Below are positions 32,331-41,034 of a stretch of 64,000 bases of DNA, in pieces. The stretch's first letter is position 1. Each line of letters opens with the position of its first letter. A program made the position numbers and the translations under genes. Location of the stretch: assembly GCA_016702305.1 (NCBI GenBank), contig JADJEH010000002.1, forward strand, positions 372,001-436,000. Direction: 5' to 3'. The notes beneath the pieces were generated by a model that saw only the letters and a list, made by a program, of their open reading frames with translations, ran no database searches and was not told the DNA's origin. This stretch comes from a bacterium. Lineage in GTDB: Bacteria > Electryoneota > RPQS01.

Positions 32331-32708
32331 ATGATCCGCGTAATAATTGTCACTCATGGTTCGTTAGGCCAGTCGCTGTACGAGGCCGCAGCTTCGGTTT
32401 TGGGACCGCAAAGCGGCGTGACGGTGCTCTCGAACTCAGGATTGTCTCTGGATCAGATTCAGTCCGGCGTGCGCGAAAATCTGTCCGGCGAACCCACGCT
32501 GATCCTCGTTGATCTGTGCGGCGGTTCACCGTTCATGGCGTGCTGCGCGCTGACCGACGACACGGCGAACACCGCCATGGTGTCCGGCGTGAATCTTCCC
32601 ATGCTGCTCTCCTTCTTCACTAAACGCGAAAAACTCTCCCTCACTGAGCTGGCGCAGACCGTCGAACGTGACGGCGTGCGCGGCGTTCAGGTTCGCTTGC
32701 CCGCATGA
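32331..32708 (+). CDS. Mannose-family PTS EIIA domain protein
   Basis: A 125-residue stand-alone EIIA of the mannose/fructose/sorbose PTS family (ManX N-terminal type). The phospho-accepting His9 is in IVTHGSLGQSLYEAA, and LILVDLCGGSPFMACC is the second conserved block. It receives phosphate from HPr and passes it to an EIIB. Here only EIIB follows and no EIIC/EIID membrane proteins are near, so a regulatory role is likely. The stop overlaps the EIIB gene by 4 bases. Confidence 0.93.
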   Translation: MIRVIIVTHGSLGQSLYEAAASVLGPQSGVTVLSNSGLSLDQIQSGVRENLSGEPTLILVDLCGGSPFMACCALTDDTANTAMVSGVNLPMLLSFFTKREKLSLTELAQTVERDGVRGVQVRLPA

Positions 32709-33202
32709 TATCTCTCCCGTGGAAGAACAAGAAGAACGAATTCCCCATCGTTCGGGTTGACGATCGTTTGCTGCATGGCCAGGTCGTCGTCGGTTGGGTC
32801 GCCGCGCTGGCACTCGACCGGCTGATCGTGGCCAACGACCGGCTGATCTCGGACAAAGCGCTATGCGCAGCGCTGCGCGCCGGAGTGTCCGCGGATATTC
32901 GCGTGGACATTCTTGATCTCGACGGCGCCGTCGCGGGGTTGAGTTCGGGCGACTTTGCGTCGTCAAAATCCATGCTGGTGCTTGAAAGCCCCGGTGACGT
33001 TCTCAAGCTGATTCACAAAGGCGTGACTTTGAAGACCGTGCACATCGGCGGCCTGCACTTCCGTGAGGGCAGTGATGAGCTGCTGCCTTACGTCTATCTG
33101 TCCAATTGGGATCGCATGGCGCTCGATGAAATGGTCGAGCGCGGCGTGCGTGTCTCATGTCAGGACCTCCCCGCAACCACACCAGTCGTTTACCGCGGCT
33201 AA
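32705..33202 (+). CDS. Mannose-family PTS EIIB protein
   Basis: A 165-residue EIIB of the mannose/sorbose PTS family. The conserved VRVDDRLLHGQVVVGW carries the phospho-His24. The remaining Rossmann-like pattern (DRLIVANDRLISD, TVHIGGLHFREG) fits the family. It would normally pass phosphate to a sugar bound by EIIC/EIID. These membrane partners are absent from the window, so with hprK and EIIA next to it this may be a phosphorylation-state sensor rather than a transporter. Confidence 0.93.
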   Translation: MISLPWKNKKNEFPIVRVDDRLLHGQVVVGWVAALALDRLIVANDRLISDKALCAALRAGVSADIRVDILDLDGAVAGLSSGDFASSKSMLVLESPGDVLKLIHKGVTLKTVHIGGLHFREGSDELLPYVYLSNWDRMALDEMVERGVRVSCQDLPATTPVVYRG

Positions 33203-33206
33203 CCAA

Positions 33207-34091
33207 ATGAAGCTTGAATTGAAGGTCGGCATTGCCGTGCTGATGTCTATTGCCATAATTATTGGCGGCATCATGTGGGGCAAGGGCTACCGCCTTAACG
33301 CGAAGCGCTACGAAATTTCCGTACTCTTTACGAACACCGGCGGATTGGAGGTGGGCGCAAACGTGCTGGCTAACGGCGTGGTCAAGGGCCGCGTGAAGCA
33401 CATTGACTTTCAGCAGGGTTATGTGCGTGTGACCGCCAAACTCGACGACGACGTGATCCTGTTCACCGATTATCTGGCCACCATCGAATCGCCCACGGTG
33501 ATGGCTGGTCAGGTGCTCAGTTTGTATACGGGCACATCGCTGCAACGGCTGACGAATTACGTTGACCTGAAAGGCTCTGATCCGCAGGGCATGGCCGCGG
33601 TCATGATCAAACTGCAGGATTTCACGGGCCGCATTGAAGTGACGCTGAACCGTCTCGATTCCGTCTTGCTTGACGCGCATGCGATCATGGGTGACACGGC
33701 CAATCAGGCGAATCTATCGCGGCTCATGAGCGGCGCGGCCGGCGTCGCCGAACAGAGCAATGAGCTTTTGCGCGACAACCGACAGGCGCTCGAGGCCTCT
33801 TTGCGCGATCTGCGAGCGGCCATGGCCGCCGCGCGTGAGCTGGCCGAGTCATTGAACGGACGGTCGGATGGCACGATGGCGCGCGTGGATAGCGCCTTGT
33901 CCGAGCTGACCGGCGTAGCAGGCGAAGTGCGAACGCTCGTTTCCAACCTGAATTCCGATCAGAGTTCGATAGGGTTGTTGATGAACGATGATGAGTTCTA
34001 TCGCAAACTCAACGCGACGCTCACGGAAGTGGACTCGCTGTCGTACCATCTGCGCACGGTGGGCCTGCGCCACAAGATTGTCCTGTTCTAA
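33207..34091 (+). CDS. MlaD/MCE-family lipid-transport substrate-binding protein
   Basis: A 294-residue protein. It has an N-terminal transmembrane anchor (VGIAVLMSIAIIIGGIMWGKG, about residues 8-28). An MCE/MlaD domain follows (YEISVLFTNTGGLEVGANVLANGVVKGRVKHI) and then a long helical tail rich in Ala/Arg/Glu. MlaD proteins form hexameric rings in the periplasm that move phospholipids between inner and outer membrane. Partner ATPase and permease genes (MlaF/MlaE) are not nearby. The ATG at 33207, 4 bases after the EIIB stop, fits the family start. An upstream extension into the EIIB gene is rejected. Confidence 0.9.
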   Translation: MKLELKVGIAVLMSIAIIIGGIMWGKGYRLNAKRYEISVLFTNTGGLEVGANVLANGVVKGRVKHIDFQQGYVRVTAKLDDDVILFTDYLATIESPTVMAGQVLSLYTGTSLQRLTNYVDLKGSDPQGMAAVMIKLQDFTGRIEVTLNRLDSVLLDAHAIMGDTANQANLSRLMSGAAGVAEQSNELLRDNRQALEASLRDLRAAMAAARELAESLNGRSDGTMARVDSALSELTGVAGEVRTLVSNLNSDQSSIGLLMNDDEFYRKLNATLTEVDSLSYHLRTVGLRHKIVLF

Positions 34092-34102
34092 CGAGAGTAG
34101 CG

Positions 34103-35818
34103 ATGCTTGAGCTGACCGCCAAACAACGATTGTTAGCCGTCGCGCGCGGAGACCAGCCGGCGGACATCCTGTTGCGCAACGTGCGCGTGGTAAACACGAT
34201 TTCGCACGAGATCGAGGACGTGAGCGTCGCGATTTTCGAGGGCCGCATCGCCGGACTTGGCGATTACTCGGCGCACGAGACGATTGATTTGGGTGGTCGC
34301 TTCTTGGCGCCCGCGCTGCTCGATGGTCATATTCACATCGAGTCCACGCTCCTCACTCCGCCTGAGTTCGCGCGTGCGGTGGTGCCATTGGGTACGGGCG
34401 GTGTGTTTTGTGATCCGCACGAGATCGCCAATGTTCTCGGCGGAGCCGGGATTCAGTTCATGCTCGACAGCTCTGAAGGCCTGCCGCTGAACGTCTGGGT
34501 GATGATCCCGTCGTGCGTGCCCGCGACGCACATGGAAACGGCAGGCGCAGCGATGCAGGCGTCCGATATGGCGCCCTTTCTGGCGCATCCGCGGGTGCGA
34601 GGGATCGCCGAAGTGATGAATTTCCCCGGTGTGGTATTGGGCTTCGAAGACGTATTGAAAAAGGTGGAGCTTGGCGCGGGACGACCGGTTGACGGGCATG
34701 CGCCGGGCGTGCGCGGCAAGTGGTTGAACGCTTACGCCGCCGCCGGGATCGGGACGGATCACGAAAGCACTCAGCTTGAAGAAGCGCATGAGAAGCTGCG
34801 GCGCGGCATGGCCGTCTTCATTCGCGAAGGCTCGACGGCCAAGAACATGCAGGCGCTGCTTCCGCTGGTGCGTCCGGAGACCGCGCACATGTTTGCGTTT
34901 GTCTCCGATGACCGGCACGCTGATGAATTGCTGCTTGAGGGCCACTTGAATGCCACGTTGCGCAAGGCGGTCAGCTTAGGACTCGATCCAATCATGGCCG
35001 TGGCGATGGCCAGCACGAACACCGCCCGCATCTTTGACGTCCGCAACACCGGCGCGATTACGCCCGGTCGGTACGCCGATCTTGTGTTGTTTGAAGACTT
35101 GCGGCAGTTTCGTCCGTTACGTGTCTGGCATCGCGGTCAGGAAGTCGCCCGCGAGGGCGAACTGCTCGCCAGTATTGCCCGTTATGACTCCAAGCGCGCG
35201 ACCGGCACGGTGCACGTGCCCTCGCTGTCCCACGCTTCGTTCGCCGTTCCCGGCACGGCTGCCGTGCACGTGATTGACCTTATTCCCGATCAGATTGTCA
35301 CACGGCGGTCCACGGCGCAGCTCCCCGTGGTGAACGCAGAATTGCAGGCCGATGTAACGCAGGATATCGCCAAGCTGGTCGTGATCGAACGTCACGGTCG
35401 CGGCGGCGCGATTGGCAAGGGCTTCGCGCGCGGATTCGGATTGCAGAGCGGCGCCTTGGCGTCAACGGTTGCGCATGATTCGCACAATCTAATTTGCGCG
35501 GGGATGAGCGATGACGACATGCTCTTGGCCGCGCGCACGTTGGCGGAATTGGGCGGTGGCTGGGTTGTAGTCAACCGTGGACAGATTCTGGCGCAACTGG
35601 CATTGCCGGTCGCCGGACTAATGTCCACCCAGAGCGCGGCCGAGATCACACCGGCCCTGGAAGCGCTGCATCATGCGGCTCGCGAACTCGGGTGCAAACT
35701 TTCGTCGCCATTTATGGCGCTTTCTTTCTTGGCCTTGCCGGTCATTCCGAGTTTAAAATTAACCGACATGGGTCTTGTGGATGTCGACGCCTTTGAACTC
35801 ACCGGGCTCTTTGCCTGA
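34103..35818 (+). CDS. ade: Adenine deaminase
   Basis: A 571-residue amidohydrolase that converts adenine to hypoxanthine in purine salvage. The metal motif LLDGHIHIESTLLTPPEFARA is the adenine-deaminase form of HxH. VFCDPHEIANVLGG, DGHAPGVRGKWLNAYAAAGI, FVSDDRHADELL and VAHDSHNLICAGMSD follow in the expected order. The length matches bacterial Ade (YerA/AdeC type). The 3' end overlaps the next gene's start by 38 bases. Confidence 0.95.
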   Translation: MLELTAKQRLLAVARGDQPADILLRNVRVVNTISHEIEDVSVAIFEGRIAGLGDYSAHETIDLGGRFLAPALLDGHIHIESTLLTPPEFARAVVPLGTGGVFCDPHEIANVLGGAGIQFMLDSSEGLPLNVWVMIPSCVPATHMETAGAAMQASDMAPFLAHPRVRGIAEVMNFPGVVLGFEDVLKKVELGAGRPVDGHAPGVRGKWLNAYAAAGIGTDHESTQLEEAHEKLRRGMAVFIREGSTAKNMQALLPLVRPETAHMFAFVSDDRHADELLLEGHLNATLRKAVSLGLDPIMAVAMASTNTARIFDVRNTGAITPGRYADLVLFEDLRQFRPLRVWHRGQEVAREGELLASIARYDSKRATGTVHVPSLSHASFAVPGTAAVHVIDLIPDQIVTRRSTAQLPVVNAELQADVTQDIAKLVVIERHGRGGAIGKGFARGFGLQSGALASTVAHDSHNLICAGMSDDDMLLAARTLAELGGGWVVVNRGQILAQLALPVAGLMSTQSAAEITPALEALHHAARELGCKLSSPFMALSFLALPVIPSLKLTDMGLVDVDAFELTGLFA

Positions 35819-37175
35819 CCTCGCCAGCGCTATACGCGCCGAGATCGCGTCGCGTCTCACGCGACTGGCCCGTTCGCTGGCTGATACGCCGGCCGAGGAG
35901 TCAGCGGACGGAGACGTCACCCGCAGTCTGACGGACTTTCTGGCGACGTGGAAGGGATCGGCGACATTGCCGCTGGCCGACTCCGGCGCGGAGCATCGGT
36001 TGTTGCGCCGACTTTTTCCAGCCGGTCTCACGGCGCTGGATGCCTACCGCGAGTTACCGGATTCACCTGAAGTTCTGTTGGACCAAGCGCTGCAGCAGTC
36101 CGGCATCATTGGCAATTCTCCCGAGTTGCGCGACATCATGTCACGAGCGCTGTTGCTGGCCGCCACTCCTGCGCGGGTTCTGATTTCTGGCGAGACCGGC
36201 ACTGGCAAAGACGTTATTGCGCGGTTCATTCACGAGCACTCGGCTCGGCGCGCCAAACCTTACGTTGTCGTTAACTGCGGCGCCCTCACGCCGCAATTGA
36301 CTTTGGCTGAGCTTTTCGGACACGAGCCCCATTCGTTCACAGGGGCTGCCCCGCGCGGACGGAAGGGCAAGGTCGAGGCCGCCCACGGTGGTACGCTGTT
36401 TTTGGATGAAGTTGCCGATCTCTCGGAGGTCGGACAATCGGCGCTGCTCCGGCTGCTCGATCAAGGGGAGATCCAGCGCATCGGATCCGCGCAGACGCAA
36501 TCGGTTGACGTGCGCATCATCAGCGCCACTCATCGCAACCTGATGGAGATGGTCGAGCGCGGCGCATTTCGTGAGGACTTATACTATCGGTTGGTCGTCG
36601 TGGAGCTGTCCGCGCCGCCGTTACGTCGGCGCGGAGAGGACGTGCTGCTATTGGCGGCGCATTTCATGAATCAACTTCGCCTGCAATACGGCCGGGCATG
36701 GCCGCGCGGCTTCACGTCGGCGGCGCGCAGCACGTTGCTCAATTTCCCGTGGAAAGGCAACGTACGCCAGCTCAAGCACGCGATCGAGCATGCCTTCATT
36801 CATGCGCAGGATGAATTGCTGGACGAAGCTCACTTCCCGATGCTCAAGAAGGTGGCCAGTCCTGCGCCGATTGCCGCTCCGCTCAACGTCGAACTGCTGA
36901 GCACGGATGTTGCCAACGTACTCGGCCGACCTTCACAGCATATCGTTAGTTACCTCCAATTGGCACCGGGCCACTGGTTCACGACTGTCAATGCGGCGAG
37001 TCGGCTCGAAAGCTCGGAAGCCACAGTCCGGACGCGGCTGCGTGCGCTGGCCGATGCCGGAGTTTTAGAGCGCCATGGCGACCGTCGTGGCCGCCGCTAT
37101 CGGGTGGCACCTCAGTACATTCTTGATTTTGCGCCTAAAAACTCTGATATTAATAGCTTAGGCGAGCCGGATTGA
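35781..37175 (+). CDS. Sigma-54-dependent activator with atypical GAFTGA loop and winged-helix end
   Basis: A 464-residue protein. About residues 1-110 are an uncharacterised helical input region without a receiver phospho-site. The AAA+ domain has Walker A GETGTGKD (137-144), Walker B LFLDEVADL and RISATHRNL/R-finger EDLYYRL. The sigma-54-contacting loop, normally GAFTGA, is HSFTGA (184-189): F, T, G and A are kept and the first two residues differ. The C-terminus (about 380-440, HWFTTVNAASRLESSEATVRTRLRALADAGVLER) looks like a winged helix instead of the usual Fis HTH. Target genes are unknown. The start is ATG 35781. A TTG 6 bases earlier is possible. Confidence 0.88.
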   Translation: MSTPLNSPGSLPDLASAIRAEIASRLTRLARSLADTPAEESADGDVTRSLTDFLATWKGSATLPLADSGAEHRLLRRLFPAGLTALDAYRELPDSPEVLLDQALQQSGIIGNSPELRDIMSRALLLAATPARVLISGETGTGKDVIARFIHEHSARRAKPYVVVNCGALTPQLTLAELFGHEPHSFTGAAPRGRKGKVEAAHGGTLFLDEVADLSEVGQSALLRLLDQGEIQRIGSAQTQSVDVRIISATHRNLMEMVERGAFREDLYYRLVVVELSAPPLRRRGEDVLLLAAHFMNQLRLQYGRAWPRGFTSAARSTLLNFPWKGNVRQLKHAIEHAFIHAQDELLDEAHFPMLKKVASPAPIAAPLNVELLSTDVANVLGRPSQHIVSYLQLAPGHWFTTVNAASRLESSEATVRTRLRALADAGVLERHGDRRGRRYRVAPQYILDFAPKNSDINSLGEPD

Positions 37176-37205
37176 GCTGCTGAGGCGCTGTCAGAACAGG
37201 TTTCA

Positions 37206-37237
37206 GGGCTCCGGGAGGAGCCCTTATTTAATTTTTT
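37206..37237 (+). terminator. Rho-independent terminator before hisS
   Basis: GGGCTCC (37206-37212), loop GGGA and GGAGCCC (37217-37223) form a perfect 7-bp stem followed by TTATTTAATTTTTT. It ends the sigma-54 activator transcript 16 bases ahead of the hisS start at 37253. Confidence 0.85.
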
Positions 37238-37252
37238 ACAAAGGTTTAGATT

Positions 37253-38599
37253 TTGACGCGTCTGGAGCCCCGGACATTTCGCGGAACACGCGACTTCCTG
37301 CCATCCGAGCTTATCCCTCGTAGGCGGATTGTGCGCGTCATCGAAGATGCCTACCGGCGCTACGGTTTTCAGCCGTTGGAGACGCCGGCGATTGAGTATT
37401 TGGAGATTCTTACCGGGAAATCCGAAGAGAATGACAAGCTCATCTATGAGATTCGTCGCGCCCGGGGGGATGCCGAGGATACCGCCGAGAGCGCCATTGC
37501 GCTGCGCTACGACCTGACGGTGCCGCTGGCGCGAGTCGTTGCGCAGTACGCCGAATTGCCGCGACCGTTCAAACGCTATCAGATCCAACCGGTCTGGCGT
37601 GCCGACCGTCCGCAGCCGCGGCAGGGCCGCTATCGCGAGTTTGTGCAATGCGACGCGGACATTCTGGGCACAGCGTCGCCGTTGGCGGATGCCGAGATCC
37701 TCGCGCTCACGCATGAAGTGCTGCGCGACTTGGGTTTCGGGGATTTTCGGATTCGACTCTCTTCGCGAAAGTTTCTTGCCGGTCTTGCCGCCGTAATCAC
37801 CGGTGATGAAGCGCACTTCACGGCCTTCTGCCGCTGCTTGGATAAGCTCGACAAGATCGGTTGGGACGGCGTCGAAGAAGAATTTCGCAAGAACGGTATT
37901 CCGGCCGCCGATGCGCGGACGCGGGTCACGGAACTTATGGCTGCGGGTGGGACTGCGCCGGATTTTCCAGCAGCGCGCCGACTCGTCGCGGCCAACGACG
38001 CAGCGCAAACAGGCTTGTTGGAGGTCGAAACGGTTTTCCACGCGGCCTGTGAACTTGGCGTCGCCGCGGGGCGGCTGTCATTCGATGCTACACTGGCCCG
38101 TGGCTTGGACTACTACACGGGTCCGATCTTTGAAACGGTTTTGCCCGCGCTGCCGCATCTTGGATCGCTGACCGGCGGCGGTCGTTATGACGGATTGGTG
38201 GCGACATTCTCGAAAGACAGCGTGCCCGCGACGGGAACGACAATCGGACTTGATCGTATTCAAACCGCGTTGACTCAGCTTGAACGCTTCACGCCGGAGC
38301 CTTCGGAAACTCAGGTGCTCGTGGCGCGATTCGATGACGCGGGTGTAAATGCAAATCTCGAGATTGCCGCCGAATTGCGCCGCACCGGACTGCGAGTCGA
38401 AATCTGGTATGACCAGGATCGGATGAAGAAGCAGTTTGCCTACGCCGATCAGCAGCGCATCCCGTTTGTCGTCGTCTGCGGTCCTGACGAGCGCGCGCGC
38501 GGCGAGGTTTCGTTGAAGAACCTGCGGTCGCAGCAGCAGGTGACGATGGCGCGTGCGGAACTTATTGGCGCGATACAGTCCGCGCTTTCCGGCCTGTAA
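37253..38599 (+). CDS. hisS: Histidine--tRNA ligase
   Basis: A 448-residue class II aminoacyl-tRNA synthetase. Motif 1 region FRGTRDFLPSEL, the substrate loop IALRYDLTVPLARV, motif 2 RYQIQPVWRADRPQPRQGRYREFVQCDADI and the histidine-A signature ARGLDYYTGPIFE are present. The C-terminal anticodon-binding domain includes VLVARFDDAGV. The start is TTG (37253), preceded by AAAGG; no closer ATG precedes the motif 1 region. It is monocistronic at the 5' side because a terminator stands upstream. Confidence 0.97.
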   Translation: MTRLEPRTFRGTRDFLPSELIPRRRIVRVIEDAYRRYGFQPLETPAIEYLEILTGKSEENDKLIYEIRRARGDAEDTAESAIALRYDLTVPLARVVAQYAELPRPFKRYQIQPVWRADRPQPRQGRYREFVQCDADILGTASPLADAEILALTHEVLRDLGFGDFRIRLSSRKFLAGLAAVITGDEAHFTAFCRCLDKLDKIGWDGVEEEFRKNGIPAADARTRVTELMAAGGTAPDFPAARRLVAANDAAQTGLLEVETVFHAACELGVAAGRLSFDATLARGLDYYTGPIFETVLPALPHLGSLTGGGRYDGLVATFSKDSVPATGTTIGLDRIQTALTQLERFTPEPSETQVLVARFDDAGVNANLEIAAELRRTGLRVEIWYDQDRMKKQFAYADQQRIPFVVVCGPDERARGEVSLKNLRSQQQVTMARAELIGAIQSALSGL

Positions 38600-38605
38600 C
38601 ACTCA

Positions 38606-39295
38606 GTGAAACTGCCGTCGCCGCTCGTACGTGGGACGCTCCTGCGCCGCTACAAGCGCTTCTTTGCGGATGTCTTGCTGGACGACGGGCGCGAAATCAC
38701 AGCAGTCACGCCGAACACGGGCAGCATGAAAGGCGTGTGCATCGTCGGTGCGCCCGTCATGGTCAGTTATTCGGATTCGCCCACGCGCAAAATACCCTAT
38801 ACTTGGGAGCTGGTGGAGATCGCGGGCCGCTGGGTTGGCATCAACACTCATCTGCCCAATGGGCTAGTTGCCGAAGCGTTGACGAACCGCGCGATTCCCG
38901 AATTGGAACACTTCGGCAAATTCCGCCGTGAAGTCAAACTCCCCGGCGGATCGCGACTCGACTTCGCCTTGGGAGAAGACGAAGCGTTTGTCGAAGTCAA
39001 GAATGTGTCGCTGGTCGAGAACGGCGTGGCGCTGTTCCCTGACAGCGTTACCGAACGCGGCACTCGGCACCTCCACGAATTGATGGAACTGCAAGCGCAC
39101 GGCAAACAGGGCTACATGCTCTACGTCGTACAGCACCACCAGGCCGTGAGTTTCACCCCGGCCGACGAGATTGATCCCGTCTATGGCACGACGGTCCGCG
39201 ACGCGCATATGGCCGGTATCATATTGCTTGCCTACTCAGCCAAAGTTACCACCTCTGATATTATTCTGACACATTCACTGCCGATCGAATTGTAA
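38606..39295 (+). CDS. sfsA: SfsA family DNA/RNA nuclease
   Basis: A 229-residue SfsA protein. LVRGTLLRRYKRFFADVLLDDG and TPNTGSMKGV near the start, RKIPYTWELVEIAGRWVGINTHLPN, then SRLDFALG and VEVKNVSLVENG followed by PDSVTERGTRHL are strongly conserved. Originally described as a sugar-fermentation stimulator in E. coli, SfsA has more recently been assigned nuclease activity. The Asp-x-Glu-Val-Lys pattern in the middle supports a PD-(D/E)XK-like nuclease fold. The start is GTG at 38606, 6 bases after the hisS stop. Confidence 0.95.
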   Translation: MKLPSPLVRGTLLRRYKRFFADVLLDDGREITAVTPNTGSMKGVCIVGAPVMVSYSDSPTRKIPYTWELVEIAGRWVGINTHLPNGLVAEALTNRAIPELEHFGKFRREVKLPGGSRLDFALGEDEAFVEVKNVSLVENGVALFPDSVTERGTRHLHELMELQAHGKQGYMLYVVQHHQAVSFTPADEIDPVYGTTVRDAHMAGIILLAYSAKVTTSDIILTHSLPIEL

Positions 39296-39297
39296 CC

Positions 39298-40686
39298 GTG
39301 CACGAACTGGTCACCCTGCAAGATAATCTGCGCGATCCCGCGCGCGCACCGATGCCTTCCACCGACGGCGCCGGACCGCGCGTGTACATTCGCACGTACG
39401 GTTGCCAGATGAATGTGTCCGATTCACAGACGATTGAGAGCATGCTCGCCGACGCGGGCTATCAGTTCACGGATTCCGCTGACGAGGCGGACGTTGTGCT
39501 GGTCAATACGTGTATGATTCGCGAGAGCGCCGAAGTGCGGGCCCTCGGTCAACTTGCCAATCTTTCCGCGCTCAAGAAATCGAATCCGGCTCGCGTCATT
39601 GGCATTCTCGGCTGCGTGGCGCAGGCCAAGCGGACGGAGATTCTCGAATCGCATCCCTACGTGGACATGGTTGTCGGGCCCGACGCCTATCGCCGTTTAC
39701 CGATTCTTCTTGAAGAGCGTTTCATCTCTCCGCCCGGTAGCCCGGGATTGCTGGAGACGACGCTGCTGCGCGAGGAGCTCTACGACGACGTAATGCCGCG
39801 GCATCATGGCGGCGTAACCGCGTTCGTGACGATTATCCGCGGCTGCGACAAGTTTTGCAGCTTCTGCGTTGTACCGCGCACGCGCGGTCGTGAACGCAGT
39901 CGGCCGCTGCCCAGCGTCTTGCGCGAAGTCGAGCATTTGGTCTCGCAAGGCGTGCGCGATGTGATGCTGCTCGGTCAAAACGTAGATTCTTATCGCTGGC
40001 AAGGGCGCGACTTTGCCGATTGCCTTGCTGCCGTCGCCGAACTGCCCGGCGTCGCGCGCGTGCGCTACATGACCTCGCATCCGTCCGACATCTCTGAGAA
40101 GCTTTTGCGAACGATGGGCGAGCATCCCAGGATTTGCCCGTACCTGCATCTGCCCGTACAAGCAGGCAACAACCGCATACTTGAAGCAATGAATCGCCCG
40201 TACACCCGCGAGCACTATCTCGGTATTATCGAACGGGCGCGCAAGTATGTTCCCGGTATCGCGCTCTCGACCGACGTCATCGTCGGTTTTCCGACGGAAA
40301 CCGAGGCCGAGTTCGAAGACACGTTTTCGCTGATGAACGAAGTCCGCTACGATACGGCGTTCATGTTCAAGTATTCAGAACGTCCGCTGACCAAGGCCTC
40401 GCGCCTCGAGGATGACATCCCCGAAGAGGTAAAAGTGGCACGGCTTGAACGGCTGATTGCGCTGCAGCAGCAGATTGCCCGCGAGTGCAACGAGGCGCAA
40501 GTCGGCAAGCTCAGCGAGATTCTGATTGAGGGCACTGCACCCAAAGATGCGGCCATGTGGTCGGGCCGCACTCCCGATTTTCGACCGGTTGTCGTGCCGA
40601 TGAACGGCGAAGCGATCGGCGATATCGTGTCCGTGAAGTTGGACTCGTTAGTCGGCTTCACCTTCCACGCATCGCGACTTTCCTGA
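39298..40686 (+). CDS. miaB: tRNA-2-methylthio-N6-dimethylallyladenosine synthase MiaB
   Basis: A 462-residue radical SAM methylthiotransferase modifying A37 of tRNAs that read UNN codons. The N-terminal UPF0004 domain has RTYGCQMNVSDSQ and LVNTCMIRESAE with three cluster cysteines (with GCVAQAK). The SAM motif is RGCDKFCSFCVVP, with CxxxCxxC, and the TRAM domain ends the protein. The GTG start at 39298 is 2 bases after the sfsA stop. A downstream ATG (39352) begins MPSTDGAG and would still keep the fold. Co-occurrence with a tRNA-Ile(CAU) in the window is not functionally linked. Confidence 0.95.
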   Translation: MHELVTLQDNLRDPARAPMPSTDGAGPRVYIRTYGCQMNVSDSQTIESMLADAGYQFTDSADEADVVLVNTCMIRESAEVRALGQLANLSALKKSNPARVIGILGCVAQAKRTEILESHPYVDMVVGPDAYRRLPILLEERFISPPGSPGLLETTLLREELYDDVMPRHHGGVTAFVTIIRGCDKFCSFCVVPRTRGRERSRPLPSVLREVEHLVSQGVRDVMLLGQNVDSYRWQGRDFADCLAAVAELPGVARVRYMTSHPSDISEKLLRTMGEHPRICPYLHLPVQAGNNRILEAMNRPYTREHYLGIIERARKYVPGIALSTDVIVGFPTETEAEFEDTFSLMNEVRYDTAFMFKYSERPLTKASRLEDDIPEEVKVARLERLIALQQQIARECNEAQVGKLSEILIEGTAPKDAAMWSGRTPDFRPVVVPMNGEAIGDIVSVKLDSLVGFTFHASRLS

Positions 40687-40713
40687 CTCTCTCATCCTGC
40701 CTGGAGCCAATCC

Positions 40714-41034
40714 ATGTGGATATTACGCTGGCTATTCTTACTGGTGGTCATCTTTTTTCTGGTCGGTTTTCTGTCGCAGAATGCCGAGCCGAAGGTGGCT
40801 GTCCAGATTATCACGTGGCAATCGCCTGAACTGCCGCTGTCGTTCATGCTCTTTCTGGCCGCGCTGGTTGGTTACATCGTGAGTTTACTGGTCGCGGTAA
40901 TCAACCAATTGCGCTTGCGCAGCGAGCTTTCGACGCAAAAACGCCGCGTGCAGTCGCTGCAGCACGAACTCGATCGTCTGCGCAACTTCGCACTGGAAGA
41001 TGAAGGCACCGAGACGGGAGTGACGCCGTCATGA
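40714..41034 (+). CDS. lapA: LapA-family membrane protein
   Basis: A 106-residue protein with two transmembrane helices (LFLLVVIFFLVGFLSQNA and LSFMLFLAALVGYIVSLLVAVIN), then a coiled-coil tail (LRLRSELSTQKRRVQSLQHELDRL). It fits the LapA (DUF1049) family that pairs with LapB in controlling LPS synthesis through FtsH and LpxC in E. coli. The next gene is a LapB-like TPR protein and overlaps it by 4 bases, which supports the naming. Confidence 0.85.
   Translation: MWILRWLFLLVVIFFLVGFLSQNAEPKVAVQIITWQSPELPLSFMLFLAALVGYIVSLLVAVINQLRLRSELSTQKRRVQSLQHELDRLRNFALEDEGTETGVTPS

Noticed and set aside
39298..39351. MiaB possibly starting at the internal ATG 39352
   Set aside because: The GTG at 39298 is equally possible and closer to the sfsA stop; both starts leave the protein intact, so this is left as an alternative.
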